Positions 25,463 through 36,123 are shown, counted from the first letter of the stretch. The stretch: DNA of 64,000 bases from Clostridia bacterium (GCA_017503005.1 JAFVTW010000015.1:20146-84145), one strand, 5' to 3'. The notes: generated by a model from the letters alone, not told the origin. A program made the numbers and translations.

Positions 25463-26782
25463 ATGAAATCAAAATCGTTGATTATAACCCTATCTATTAC
25501 TTTGGGTATAACTATACTATCGTTGCTAGCTACTTTGGTGGTTTTTGTAACATTAAATAGACGATATTCTACTCAGTTAGAAAACCTATATAAAAGAAAC
25601 TTTTATGAATTAAGCACAAATATTAATGATTTAGAAGTAGATATGAGTAAGTTAGTGGCAGTAAATGATAGTGGTTCAAAGCGGGAAATTCTTTCAAATA
25701 TTTATGCTAATTGTAATATGGCTAGCAACAATCTGTCTATGTTACCTGTTTCTAATAGTAAAATAGAGAATATAAATGATTTTGTGAATGTTTTGGGTGG
25801 ATATAGCTATAGTTTGCTTTCAAAAGTGAATAATAATCAGGAGTTTAGTGAGGAAGATTATGCAAATATAGAGGATTTGCACGGTATGAGCAAGCAACTT
25901 ATGGTGGAGTATAATAAATATATATCTTCGTTAGATGTGGACTACAAGATTATTCAAGATGTAAACTTTGCTAATGGTGAAAGTTCTAGTTTTAATGCTG
26001 GATTTACAAGCTCTACAAAAGTCCCTACACTTATTTATGATGGTCCATTTTCGGATTCGGTACTAAATAAAGAGATAAAAGGATTGCCCAAGAATGATGT
26101 AACTATAGAAGAGGCAGAACAAATGCTTGAAAGTTCACTTAACTTTTTGGGTGTGCAAGATATAACATATGTAAACGAAAGTAAAGGTGATTTTTACACA
26201 TATAATTTTGAAGTGGACACTGTAAATGGTGTAATGTATGTACAAGTGTCAAAAATGGGTGGCAAAATTGTAGATATTACTAATTATGGTGCTGGTGGTG
26301 ACAGAAGTTTGAGTATAGATGAATGTATTGATTTGGCCGAAGATTTTGCACAAAAACTTGGGTTTGAAGATATGCGACAGGTCTGGTTTGCTGAAAATGG
26401 GAATATTTTGTATGTAAATTTGGCACCGATCATCAATGGTATTATATATTATCCTGATTTAGTTAAGGTGAAGGTTGACAAACAAAAAGGCTGTGTAATC
26501 GCTCTAGAAGCCCAAAATTACTGGTTTAATCATGTGGAAAGGTCTTTGGGTGGATACAATATAACTTTTGATACTGCACAGGCAAATTTAAGCTCTGCAC
26601 TTACAGTGAAGGAGAGAAATATTGCACTGATACCCAATAAGTATGTGGGTGAAACTTTGACATATGAGTATATATGTACATGGAAAGATTACGAGTATTA
26701 TGTGTATATAGATGTGAATACAGGTAAAGAAGTTAATATACTAAGGATTGTAAAAACAAATTCCGGTGACTTAATGGTTTAA
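25463..26782 (+). CDS. ypeB: Germination protein YpeB
   Basis: A 439-residue partner that stabilises SleB in the spore inner membrane. It has an N-terminal transmembrane helix (residues about 7-30) and a helical segment with the family motif RNFYELSTNINDLEVDMSKLV. The C-terminal half carries PepSY-like repeats (ITYVNESKGDFYTYNFEVDTVNGVMYVQVSKMGGKI and similar). aggagtc lies just before the ATG. A sleB-ypeB operon is the standard arrangement in spore formers and confirms both calls. Confidence 0.95.
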   Translation: MKSKSLIITLSITLGITILSLLATLVVFVTLNRRYSTQLENLYKRNFYELSTNINDLEVDMSKLVAVNDSGSKREILSNIYANCNMASNNLSMLPVSNSKIENINDFVNVLGGYSYSLLSKVNNNQEFSEEDYANIEDLHGMSKQLMVEYNKYISSLDVDYKIIQDVNFANGESSSFNAGFTSSTKVPTLIYDGPFSDSVLNKEIKGLPKNDVTIEEAEQMLESSLNFLGVQDITYVNESKGDFYTYNFEVDTVNGVMYVQVSKMGGKIVDITNYGAGGDRSLSIDECIDLAEDFAQKLGFEDMRQVWFAENGNILYVNLAPIINGIIYYPDLVKVKVDKQKGCVIALEAQNYWFNHVERSLGGYNITFDTAQANLSSALTVKERNIALIPNKYVGETLTYEYICTWKDYEYYVYIDVNTGKEVNILRIVKTNSGDLMV

Positions 26783-26806
26783 ACTTGGCAGTATAATGAT
26801 ATTTTG

Positions 26807-26835
26807 TTGCATAATTCGACAATCTTCGCTATAAT
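26807..26835 (+). promoter_or_regulatory. Promoter of the Rho-like gene with a Spo0A box in the spacer
   Basis: TTGCAT (26807-26812), a 17-base spacer and TATAAT (26830-26835). A perfect 0A heptamer (TTCGACA, complement TGTCGAA) at 26815-26821 lies between the two elements. Binding there would be expected to repress. Confidence 0.65.
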
Positions 26836-26856
26836 TTACGAGTAAAGGAGTGAATT

Positions 26857-27948
26857 ATGAGTAGTAAGGATTGGGATGAGCAAAGTTTATCATCGCTAAG
26901 AATTCATGAACTTAGAGATTTGGCTAGAAAAATAGGTGTAAAATGTCCTACAGCCTTAAAAAAAGAAGATTTGATAGAGCAATCTATGCAAATTTTAAAT
27001 GGCGAAACCGAGCCTTATGTGGCTCAAAATAAAAAGGGTAGACCTAGCAAAAGCCAAACACAAGTGAATGCTTTGATGGAATTCTTTATGCCAGATACTT
27101 TGGTGGATGTTAGCAATACGGTAGATGTTTCAAGTGTTAGTTATATACCATCAAATTACGAACTTGAATTATTTGCAAGCATGCCAGAAATTCAATATGG
27201 TTCTGATAGTCCTAATGAAAAAGTATCAGGCTTGTTGGAGGTTGTTTCTAATGGTGTAGGTATTATTAGGGTGAACAATTTTGAAACTAGTGAAGATGAT
27301 GTGTATATCCACGATATGGTTGTTTCAAAAAACAAACTAAAAAGTGGTGACTATGTAGAAGCTTATGCAAAAAGAATTATTCCACAAAGGCCTAGAGCAG
27401 TTGTGCAAATTCTTAGTGTAAATAAAGAGACTGTAGAGTGTAAGCAGGCTGATAGTGTCAGTGTGTGTGGCAAAACATTCGCCGTAGGCAGTTCTATTCT
27501 TTGCTTGAACTGTTCTGATGCTGAAGAGATTTTCAATGGGTTAAATGATAATCTAAATATCTATGTGTCTTCATTTAACAAAAAACCTTATGTTGGTGCC
27601 CCAAATAGGGTATATGCCTGTGTAGATCCATTCAAAACATACAAAGACATATATTGTTGTTACAATATGGCTATAAATCGTGCTTGTGTGCTTTCAAATG
27701 ACACAAATGTAACCATTGTGATAAACAACCTTAGTTCGCTATTTAGAGCTTTAGAAGGGCAATTATGCGACAAAATTAACAATGTTGTAAAATTGGATAA
27801 GGCTGTAAAAGAAGAAATTATTAAAATGCTTGCAAAATTAAAGAAGTATAATGTTACTGTAGTGTTGTGTGATGGTGCTCAACAAGAGCAAAATATCAAG
27901 GATTTCTTTAAATATGAGTTATCTCAAATTGTGGATTATGTTATATAA
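26857..27948 (+). CDS. Rho-like protein lacking a recognisable ATPase site
   Basis: A 363-residue protein. Residues about 10-48 match the Rho N-terminal SAP-like domain (LSSLRIHELRDLARKIGVK...LKKEDLIEQ). Residues about 122-188 match the Rho cold-shock RNA-binding fold (VSGLLEVVSNGVGIIRV, DDVYIHDMVVSKNKLKSGDYVEA). The rest aligns loosely with the Rho ATPase core: IYVSSFNKKP recalls VASTFDEPA, and VTIVINNLSSLFRA recalls VIILLDSITRLARA. No Walker A (GxxxxGKT), catalytic Glu or arginine finger is seen, and the core is about 100 residues shorter than in true Rho. It may bind RNA without translocating. aaaggag precedes the ATG. Confidence 0.72.
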   Translation: MSSKDWDEQSLSSLRIHELRDLARKIGVKCPTALKKEDLIEQSMQILNGETEPYVAQNKKGRPSKSQTQVNALMEFFMPDTLVDVSNTVDVSSVSYIPSNYELELFASMPEIQYGSDSPNEKVSGLLEVVSNGVGIIRVNNFETSEDDVYIHDMVVSKNKLKSGDYVEAYAKRIIPQRPRAVVQILSVNKETVECKQADSVSVCGKTFAVGSSILCLNCSDAEEIFNGLNDNLNIYVSSFNKKPYVGAPNRVYACVDPFKTYKDIYCCYNMAINRACVLSNDTNVTIVINNLSSLFRALEGQLCDKINNVVKLDKAVKEEIIKMLAKLKKYNVTVVLCDGAQQEQNIKDFFKYELSQIVDYVI

Positions 27949-27954
27949 AAACAA

Positions 27955-27987
27955 AAACTATTGTAGTGGATATTACAATAGTTTTTT
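27955..27987 (+). terminator. Terminator of the Rho-like gene
   Basis: The 11-bp stem aaactattgta / tacaatagttt has a loop of about 8 bases and is followed by T. From 27988 to 28072 the convergent gap is only AT-rich tata-type sequence with no clear site. Confidence 0.92.
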
Positions 27988-28072
27988 TATTCATATATAG
28001 ACATATGTATATATATTAATATAAATATATAAGAGAAATAATTAATCCTATTTATATATGTATATTTGACAC

Positions 28073-28104
28073 AAAAAAAGTTCTCCGTGTGGAGAACTTT
28101 TTTC
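28073..28104 (-). terminator. Terminator of the giant surface-protein gene
   Basis: The stem aaaagttctcc / ggagaactttt has a gtgt loop. On the minus strand it ends in T, directly after the stop. Confidence 0.93.
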
Positions 28105-31100
28105 TTATCTGAATTTTAAGTGTTTTCTAATTACAATGAATACAACTGCTAATCCAACAACAACTACTGATACAACTACTATTATGATAATACTGGTTGT
28201 ATTTAGTGGTTCTTCTTTGGTTACTTTGTAAGAATTGATTCTATTGCCATCAGCAGTATATATTTGTATGTAGTACACTCTATTTCCTGTAAGTGTATAA
28301 GAAGTTACTTCGTTTACACTATCAGCTGTTATAGCAATATTAGGCTCACCAGTTATAGAGATGTAGCCTTCACCTATTTGGTCATAGATGATTTTTGGGT
28401 TGAATGTTAATGTTATATTTTTTGTACTACTGTCACCAAATGCCAAATCACTATAAATAAGTGGTATTTCATCATTAATCCATACTTGGAAATCAAATTC
28501 GATATCTGCATTTAATGCATCATTCCATTGACTCAATGTTACAGTATATAGACCTGTACCTAGTGTTCCTGGACTTAAGAATAATTCGTTTAATGATTCT
28601 AGTGTATGTGTTATATCTGCATTTTGTTTCAATACTTTTACCACTTTGAAGTTTGCATCTTGTGGGGTGCTGAAGCATAATAATGCAATTTTTTGATTTA
28701 TTATGGTGAAATAATATGTTGTTGTAACTGTTTCGTTTTGGTTGATTTGAGCTGTAATTGTAACTTCATAATTACCATGTTCGCTAAACTTATATTGATA
28801 GAAGCTTGTACCAACCCTTTGTGGGGTAATTTCTTGACCTTTCATTTTAGCTGTAACTGTAGGGTCTGTGTAGTACAAGTGTCTGTTTGTAAGTTCTATA
28901 ATTACATCACCATTAAATACACGACAATTTACTGGTTCTTCGCCATTAACTGTAAACAATACACTATTTACTAGGTTTATAACCATTTCGTTTGATGGTC
29001 CAAACATTTGTTGTGTACCAGCTAAGTCGTACAATCTAAACTTGTGAATACCTGCATTTGATATTCTTAGAGAATTCATATCTTGAGATTCACTATATAT
29101 GGTTCTTACAAATTTACCATTGAAATAGTAGTCTAAGTATATTAGGTTTCCTCTAAGTTCATCATAGTTTAGAGTTGTTTTGTTATAAGCTTTCCAGGTT
29201 AGGTCAATGTAGTCTACATTTGTTGTAACTTCACCAGAAAGAGTTAATTGTGTTTCTGTATTAGCATTTTCTGTAGGGTGGAATGCTGTAATTCCTGTAA
29301 ATGACAAACCATCAGCATTTGTATTAGGATCTACAAATATAATTTGAATATATTTTTCATATCCGTAGTTACTTGCACCATATATTTTGTAAATTCTCTT
29401 TTGTACTGTTGTTACATCAATAATGTCATCATCTTCCTCTATTTCTTCAATCTCAGGATTTAGAAGTGTATATTCTATACCTTTATTCTTGTTAGCTCTT
29501 AGTTCTATATATTTTTCAGAGCCTGTAGGGTTGTTGTAGGTAGATAATGCATAGTAACTATACAATATTTTGTTTGTGCCATTTACTTCAATGGTACTTG
29601 ACTTTGGAGATGGATGTAAAATAGTTTCTATACCATTATTTATTTGCACAACATCATATACTACGATTTCACCAGAAACTAGTTTAAAGTAAATATTGTG
29701 AGCGGCATCAGTATAGTTTAGATTATTAGAAATCTTAGCTGTGTATGTGCCAGGCAAGCTTATTTCGTAGCCATTTGAGATGTTTCCTAATGTTTGAGAT
29801 TGTTGTTTTCCGTTAGAATCCACATAAGTTCTAATTAATGTAATATAAGATGTATATACATTATTTGTATCCCATGTAATATGGAAGTTTTCTGTGTGGA
29901 TTGTAGGTTCTGTTTCAATATATGATGTAATCAATTTACCACCAGATTGGTTTCTAAGAACAATTTCTGGTAGAGTTTTATTGATTGCAAACTCATATAC
30001 ATATTCGGTTTTTGTTTTTTCTACTTCTAGTACCACTTTGAATTGTTTTACAGAATCTTTGATACTATTTTGGAATATTAGAGTTCTTACACCTTTATTA
30101 GTTAGACTTTGTTCGGTAATACCGTATAGTAAGAAGTCTTTTTCTTGAACTTGCACATAAGTTCCTGTTTCGCTATCAAGGGCATATATAGATAGTAAGT
30201 AGAGGTTTGTTTGATATTTCATTGATACATTGTTTGCTGTATGAGTGACTCCGTCAACTGATATGCTTGTACCATAGGAGAAAGTCCTTTCATCGTCTAC
30301 ACCTACACCCATATAGTATGGAGGATATTCTTCCAAGTCGCGGCCTCTTTCGAATATGTCGATAAGTTGGAACTTGTATTCGCCTAAACCAAATGTATAG
30401 GTGTGACCTTGTAAGCTAGAACCAGTTGCAAATGATTTAAGAATTGTCTTACCCGTGGTGTCTTGTGATTGTTCTATCCATTCGCCATTAGTAAATAGCC
30501 ATACATGGAATTCTTTGATATATGTGCTATCGGTATCGTATGGAATAGTTATGGTAAATTGTCCTCTGCTATCAATTGAACCTTGATCGGCAGGATCCCA
30601 TATAGGAGCTAATCTTTCACCAGGCACACGGTAAGTGATTGTGTAGTTTTCTGATAATCTATTTATGAAGGTAATTGTTATTCTATAACCTTCTTTTGTT
30701 GGAGTATTTGCTTTTTCTAAATCTTTGTTTATTAAATTTAGGAAGTCAGTCCAGCTATTTGAATCATTTCTATCATTAGGGTTGTTTATTCTAGTAATAG
30801 GTTCTTCATCGTTGAATTGAATAATGCATTTGTAGAAATAATCATTTTTGTATAAACCTAAATCTTCGATGCTAGTAAATCTTAGATTTGTACCTAAAAC
30901 CTCTGTTTCATATTTGTTAGTTCCATTGTCAACAATTGGTAATGAACCATTGTCGCTATCTGTAGGTAGGGCAGGGTTGTATGCGAAATGAATTACATTT
31001 GAAACAGAATCTGGGTTATAGTATATAGCATATACTTTGTAGTTGCCAGCTTGGTCTCTTTCGATAATTTCGTAGTATCCTCTAGCTTCATCGTAACTAC

Positions 31101-34100
31101 CAAATCTACCAAACATATTGTCAGCTTTGATTTTGCCTGTAGAATCGTAGTATTCTGCATAGAATCTAGTTGCAGGGTCTCCAGAACCTACACTGCTTTC
31201 GTTGAAGCGAATGTGGTTTGTATATCCATCAGCAGTGTAGTTTTCATCATCAGGAGTAAATGATTTGTAGTAGTCAGGGAAATCACAAGTGTCTGATTTT
31301 CCAGATAACTTTCTTAGGAAGATAACTTCTGAATCTAATACCCCGCCTAAATTTTTGTTTTGAATAAACTCAAAATTCTTGTTGATTGTGTAGAAGTATT
31401 TGTCTACATTTGTATTTGCTGTTTGGTTAACAGCGAATTTTTGATTGTCTAAATTTATGATTGATTGATAGTTGTATTGAGGTTTGATTCTATCTAATAT
31501 GATTTTGAAGTCGCGAGTATAATAGTTTATATTGTCATCGCTTACATAATCATTAGAGTTGCCTTTGTATTGAAGTGTTACTATATATTCAATATTTTGA
31601 ACAGTTGATAGCATATAGTCTCTATTTGTACCGCTACCACCGATATAAGATTTACCTTCTTTTTTATAATCATATTCGTCAAATATGGTTAATATATAGT
31701 ATCCTGTTGATGAGTCTGTTCCAGTATCAGGATCTACTGTGTCTGGAACGAATTTTAATACTTCTTCATTTGGGGTAGAACTATTAAATATTGTAACAGC
31801 AGATGAAGAACCAACTTTCTTTTTAACTACAACCTTAGTTTCGTCAACTTCTGCCTTGTATTGATCGTCTGTTTTTCTAAATCTAAAACGAAGAGCATTG
31901 TTGTTGAAACTTTCAAAGTTTGTAACACCGTCTTTATTGTTTTCTGTTTTTTCATTAAACAACATATCGGTACGATTTTCATCGTCATATTTGCTTGTAT
32001 ATTCACCTTTTGGTGCTTCGTGTACAATTTCAAATTCAAATTTATATGAGTTGTTGAATTGTTGATCTATAGGTAATTTTGAAGCAGTCATTTGACTGGT
32101 ACGACTATCAGAGTTGTCGTAGAAGGTTATTGTATAAACACCCTCTTTCTTTAAATTAAGACCACTATATCCTACAAATAATTCTGGTTGAGCGAAATAT
32201 GAAGCATTGTATTGTATATTTCCACTTGTGTTATCGTATACAATGGTTGATTTTACTTCGCCACTATTGCCACTTTGTGTTAGGTTTTCAAGTTTGCATC
32301 TAAGTGCAAAATTATAGTTGTTAGTGGTATATGCATTTGTGATATAGCTTGTGAATGATGAGCTACTATCTGCTTTACTTAGAACAAATCTGGTATTGTA
32401 TTTATCATAAGGTAAGTAGAAGTTGATAGGTAGTTTGTTGCTTGTAAATACTTTAAGATTTGTTTTTGATACATTTAAGAATTGTTGGATTTGTAGAGCG
32501 GTGTATACTGTTTCGTATTTGCCGTTAATATCTTTATTTGAGAAGTTGAACAATATACCAGAACCAGTCTCGTATAACATTTCATTTCTGTCGTCTTGAT
32601 AGATATTTGAATCAGAAATACCAGAGTTGATATCAATGATTTTATCTCTATCTACAAAATAAGTATAGTATCTTACTAGGCCGTCTAATGAGTAGTCTGC
32701 AGGAGTTGTTTGAGATTCTTCATATACTCTCTTGATTACATACATTCCAGGTTTTGTAACAACTACACCGTTTTCACTTCCTGGGTTTATAATTTCTGTA
32801 ACAACACAATCTTGTTCTTCATTGCTGCCAGAACCTTTTCTTTTTTCAAATTGACTAGGCTTTAATACTTTGTCTGAAACAGTGGCTTTTTTAGCAAATG
32901 GATATATAGGTGCAGGAATGCCACCTTCAATTTTAGCTGTATAATCAGCAATATAACCATCAATATCGATAGCTGTATATGCGGTTGGTTCAAAAGCATA
33001 ATAAGTATAAGAAACTTCTTTTACATAGTATCCGGAATTCTGTGTGCCAGGTAGGTAGGTGAACCTTAATTGATTTGCACTTGTTGTGCCTGGCAATAAA
33101 TCCTCGTATGTATTAAATGTGTTGATATCTAGATTTGTAGAATAGTTTCCATATGCAATACCTTGTGCATTGTCTAGGAACATTCTTACAAATCCGTTAA
33201 TTTTGTTGTTTTGAGCTAAGTTTGTTAAGCTCTTGATATTTGACTTGTCTGTAACTACAAATGAGTATATTTTGTCATCGCCAGAGAAGAATTTCTTGAA
33301 GTCAGAATCAGAGTCTTCTGCTGTAGGGTATATAGAAACAGAGCTATATGTTGAACCAGAAAGGGTTCTTTTGTTTGGACCTTGAGTGAATTCTACTGTG
33401 TCAATAGGAAGACATAAGTAGTAAACATCACCTAATTTTTTGAATAAGGTTGTTTCAGTTTCAACAATTGTTTGAAGTAGTTTATTTTCTAATTTTTCTT
33501 CCACTAATTGAGCATTAACTTTGATTGCTTTATAGTTGCCCCATGTAATAGAAGCTTCTTTTGTAACAATTCCATATGGATTATCGATAGAATCGATTGC
33601 AGCAGTAGAAGCATCAGCATCTATTACAATGTATGGTTTTGTTAAGTCATATATTATGTAAGTAGAAGCTGTATTACCTGCAGCATCTGTGATTTCAAAA
33701 TAATATATGAATGATTTTTGGTCAATAAATGCATTGTTGCTAGAAACTAATCCGTTTGCGATAGAAACATAGTCTAAATTATAGGTTCCACCACTAACCA
33801 TATTGGCAGGGTCTATTTGATAGTCAGTATCAATATATGTTTTTCCACCAGCTGTTTGGGTGTATCCTGCATTTGTATTACTAGCAAATGGAATTTTGTA
33901 ATATTTTGTAGTAATAGGTGCACCACTATCTTTTTCTGGATAAGTTAAAGTAAATGGTTGATTTATTACTTTTAGTGGTATTGTTTGTTCTTCGTCTTCA
34001 AAGAAAGTTGCTTCGTTTGGATCTGTAACTAATCCATAACCGATAATTTTAGATGAGTTTGCTTCTTTTCTAGCATAGATAGGTTCTATTTTGTAATCTG

Positions 34101-36123
34101 TGATAGGATCTTTATCTATTGTGAAGCTATGTTCTACATAAACATCTTTACTATATGAATGATAAATTCTTATAAAATAGTTGCCATTTACACCGCCACC
34201 TACAACTGTACCTTGTTCAAATAATGCTTCGGTTATTACAGGAGTGCCACTGCCAAAGTTGTATCTAGTATATTTTGCTGTGATAGGTGCCTGGAAGTAG
34301 GTTGCTTCAGGCCATTTTACTGATACACTTTGATTTGTGTATGAACCATTTTTTAGAATATTTGCTTCGATTTGTTGATCTTCTACGGTATCGTCAGAGG
34401 TTTCGTCTATTTTGTATAGGGTTACTTCAGGAGGTGTGTTGGAAATTTTGAATAAGAACACTTGATAGTGCATTATTTCATTGCCAATTTTTGCACCAGG
34501 GGTTGTAGTTGTGTATCTGTCGTATGTGTATTTTACAACTACTTCATAATATCCTGGAGTGTCTAGATTTGAGTCTTTGGTAATAAATCCACTTTCAATT
34601 TGGGTTGTAAATGTAGGATCAGAATATACTTTGTATGTAGATAATGGTCTATTGCCATCATAACTAAATGTGCTATAGTAGTCAAAATCAATAGGAACAA
34701 TGTTTGTTTCAGGGAAGTTTGTGAATCCAATAAGTGGATTTGCTACACCTGTTTCGATTTCGGTTTTTGAATAAATACCTGTAGCTAGATTCTTTACAAA
34801 TGTTTCTGTATTGCTAGCTACTGCATAAATTTTATGTGTAACATCAGCTTGAGTAATAACATTATTGTTTTCTTTGTATTTTAATTCTGTTCCGCCATCT
34901 CTAGCAAATAGTGCTTTTACACCAAATATATGTAGTTTTAGTTCGCCTTTTAGAGCAGGGTTTGTAACAGGGTTGCCATAAGCATCTGTTTCGTCGTAGA
35001 ATGTTGTGTTTAGGTCATAAGAAGGAATATTGTCTACTACAATGTATTCAGGTTCTTCTACTAACCCATGTTGTAATAGATATTTAATAGAAATACTGTA
35101 TGTGCCTAATTCGTCAAAGTATAATGATACTGGATATTTATCTCCAACTTTAGCAATATTTTCTATTTTTTCTATTTTAACCTTGCTTTCGTCTACATAT
35201 TTAGTTTCGTCTTTTGGGTCAATGTTGCTCGGATCTGTTTTTTTGAATGTAAGTGTACCTAACATTGTTGTAGGGTCTACAGTAAATTCTGATTTTACAA
35301 CTTCACCATCTTTATTTTTTTCTTTAGTATATGAGATATTGTATTTGGAAGCATCAAAAGATATGTGTGGTAGTTCACTTACTGTGTAGTTGTGATAGAA
35401 TTGTCTAACATTTCTAGAATCCTTGTATCCTTCTTCGGTATTTACAAATTGAGGATATTCATCGTAAGAGCTTTGATCTATTAAGTAAAAGCTAAATGAA
35501 TATTGTTTAACCGGTGATACATCGATATCTTCTATTGCATAAGTGTATGAAAATGTAAATTCATATAATCCCATGCCTGATACAGTATTTCCGTTAATAT
35601 CTTTTAGAGGTTTACCATCAAAATATGTGTACCAATAGTATGATGTGGTATTGTTTTTTGGTAGGAAACCTGCTGGGTGTGTTTGAGGAGTTGCTCTAGG
35701 TAACTCAATTTCTTCACCATTTACTTTTAATTTAGGTGTGATTGAGATTAGATAATAAGGGGTGTCTAGTTGGCCAAAATTGATAAAGATATTTTTGATC
35801 TTTTCACTGTTTTGGGATGCTCCACTAAGTATCTTTTCTGCCTTATAGTTCTCAAGCATAACGAAGTCACCATCACCAATAGTGGTTAGACCACCATTCC
35901 AAAAAGATGAGTCTCCAGAATATACGAAGTTATCATCTTTCATATGGGTAGATGTCCTCTCCATAATGCCCACTCTAAAAGGTATGCCTTCTATTAGAGC
36001 CTCAGCATTAACTTCGTCGTGCGACTTGTAGAAATTTGGCAAACACAAAAGGCATGCAAGCATCAATGTGGTTGCAATTATCATCGATAGATTTAAAATT
36101 TTATTCCAACTAAATTTTCTCAT
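28105..36123 (-). CDS. Giant membrane-anchored surface protein with tandem Ig-like repeats
   Basis: A protein of about 2,672 residues. The N-terminus is a signal/anchor (NLSMIIATTLMLACLLCLP). The C-terminus is one transmembrane helix (SIIIIVVVSVVVVGLAVVFIVI) with a basic stop-transfer tail, so nearly the whole chain is outside. No LPxTG sortase signal is present. The ectodomain is beta-rich; at least a dozen times a G-x-Y-x-hydrophobic-x-hydrophobic strand recurs (PGYYEVVVKY, EGVYTITFYD, TGYYILTIFD, PGTYTAKISN, HGNYEVTITA), as at the end of bacterial Ig-like domains. A likely role is adhesion or a cell-surface rod. The ATG at 36123 is preferred, as aggag lies 7 bases upstream; a TTG start 45 bases earlier has no such site. 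Confidence 0.85.
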   Translation of the reverse strand: MRKFSWNKILNLSMIIATTLMLACLLCLPNFYKSHDEVNAEALIEGIPFRVGIMERTSTHMKDDNFVYSGDSSFWNGGLTTIGDGDFVMLENYKAEKILSGASQNSEKIKNIFINFGQLDTPYYLISITPKLKVNGEEIELPRATPQTHPAGFLPKNNTTSYYWYTYFDGKPLKDINGNTVSGMGLYEFTFSYTYAIEDIDVSPVKQYSFSFYLIDQSSYDEYPQFVNTEEGYKDSRNVRQFYHNYTVSELPHISFDASKYNISYTKEKNKDGEVVKSEFTVDPTTMLGTLTFKKTDPSNIDPKDETKYVDESKVKIEKIENIAKVGDKYPVSLYFDELGTYSISIKYLLQHGLVEEPEYIVVDNIPSYDLNTTFYDETDAYGNPVTNPALKGELKLHIFGVKALFARDGGTELKYKENNNVITQADVTHKIYAVASNTETFVKNLATGIYSKTEIETGVANPLIGFTNFPETNIVPIDFDYYSTFSYDGNRPLSTYKVYSDPTFTTQIESGFITKDSNLDTPGYYEVVVKYTYDRYTTTTPGAKIGNEIMHYQVFLFKISNTPPEVTLYKIDETSDDTVEDQQIEANILKNGSYTNQSVSVKWPEATYFQAPITAKYTRYNFGSGTPVITEALFEQGTVVGGGVNGNYFIRIYHSYSKDVYVEHSFTIDKDPITDYKIEPIYARKEANSSKIIGYGLVTDPNEATFFEDEEQTIPLKVINQPFTLTYPEKDSGAPITTKYYKIPFASNTNAGYTQTAGGKTYIDTDYQIDPANMVSGGTYNLDYVSIANGLVSSNNAFIDQKSFIYYFEITDAAGNTASTYIIYDLTKPYIVIDADASTAAIDSIDNPYGIVTKEASITWGNYKAIKVNAQLVEEKLENKLLQTIVETETTLFKKLGDVYYLCLPIDTVEFTQGPNKRTLSGSTYSSVSIYPTAEDSDSDFKKFFSGDDKIYSFVVTDKSNIKSLTNLAQNNKINGFVRMFLDNAQGIAYGNYSTNLDINTFNTYEDLLPGTTSANQLRFTYLPGTQNSGYYVKEVSYTYYAFEPTAYTAIDIDGYIADYTAKIEGGIPAPIYPFAKKATVSDKVLKPSQFEKRKGSGSNEEQDCVVTEIINPGSENGVVVTKPGMYVIKRVYEESQTTPADYSLDGLVRYYTYFVDRDKIIDINSGISDSNIYQDDRNEMLYETGSGILFNFSNKDINGKYETVYTALQIQQFLNVSKTNLKVFTSNKLPINFYLPYDKYNTRFVLSKADSSSSFTSYITNAYTTNNYNFALRCKLENLTQSGNSGEVKSTIVYDNTSGNIQYNASYFAQPELFVGYSGLNLKKEGVYTITFYDNSDSRTSQMTASKLPIDQQFNNSYKFEFEIVHEAPKGEYTSKYDDENRTDMLFNEKTENNKDGVTNFESFNNNALRFRFRKTDDQYKAEVDETKVVVKKKVGSSSAVTIFNSSTPNEEVLKFVPDTVDPDTGTDSSTGYYILTIFDEYDYKKEGKSYIGGSGTNRDYMLSTVQNIEYIVTLQYKGNSNDYVSDDNINYYTRDFKIILDRIKPQYNYQSIINLDNQKFAVNQTANTNVDKYFYTINKNFEFIQNKNLGGVLDSEVIFLRKLSGKSDTCDFPDYYKSFTPDDENYTADGYTNHIRFNESSVGSGDPATRFYAEYYDSTGKIKADNMFGRFGSYDEARGYYEIIERDQAGNYKVYAIYYNPDSVSNVIHFAYNPALPTDSDNGSLPIVDNGTNKYETEVLGTNLRFTSIEDLGLYKNDYFYKCIIQFNDEEPITRINNPNDRNDSNSWTDFLNLINKDLEKANTPTKEGYRITITFINRLSENYTITYRVPGERLAPIWDPADQGSIDSRGQFTITIPYDTDSTYIKEFHVWLFTNGEWIEQSQDTTGKTILKSFATGSSLQGHTYTFGLGEYKFQLIDIFERGRDLEEYPPYYMGVGVDDERTFSYGTSISVDGVTHTANNVSMKYQTNLYLLSIYALDSETGTYVQVQEKDFLLYGITEQSLTNKGVRTLIFQNSIKDSVKQFKVVLEVEKTKTEYVYEFAINKTLPEIVLRNQSGGKLITSYIETEPTIHTENFHITWDTNNVYTSYITLIRTYVDSNGKQQSQTLGNISNGYEISLPGTYTAKISNNLNYTDAAHNIYFKLVSGEIVVYDVVQINNGIETILHPSPKSSTIEVNGTNKILYSYYALSTYNNPTGSEKYIELRANKNKGIEYTLLNPEIEEIEEDDDIIDVTTVQKRIYKIYGASNYGYEKYIQIIFVDPNTNADGLSFTGITAFHPTENANTETQLTLSGEVTTNVDYIDLTWKAYNKTTLNYDELRGNLIYLDYYFNGKFVRTIYSESQDMNSLRISNAGIHKFRLYDLAGTQQMFGPSNEMVINLVNSVLFTVNGEEPVNCRVFNGDVIIELTNRHLYYTDPTVTAKMKGQEITPQRVGTSFYQYKFSEHGNYEVTITAQINQNETVTTTYYFTIINQKIALLCFSTPQDANFKVVKVLKQNADITHTLESLNELFLSPGTLGTGLYTVTLSQWNDALNADIEFDFQVWINDEIPLIYSDLAFGDSSTKNITLTFNPKIIYDQIGEGYISITGEPNIAITADSVNEVTSYTLTGNRVYYIQIYTADGNRINSYKVTKEEPLNTTSIIIIVVVSVVVVGLAVVFIVIRKHLKFR

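Noticed and set aside
28000-28072. tata-rich near-palindromic stretch in the convergent gap
   Set aside because: It is composed almost only of A and T and sits between two terminators; the symmetry is expected from composition.
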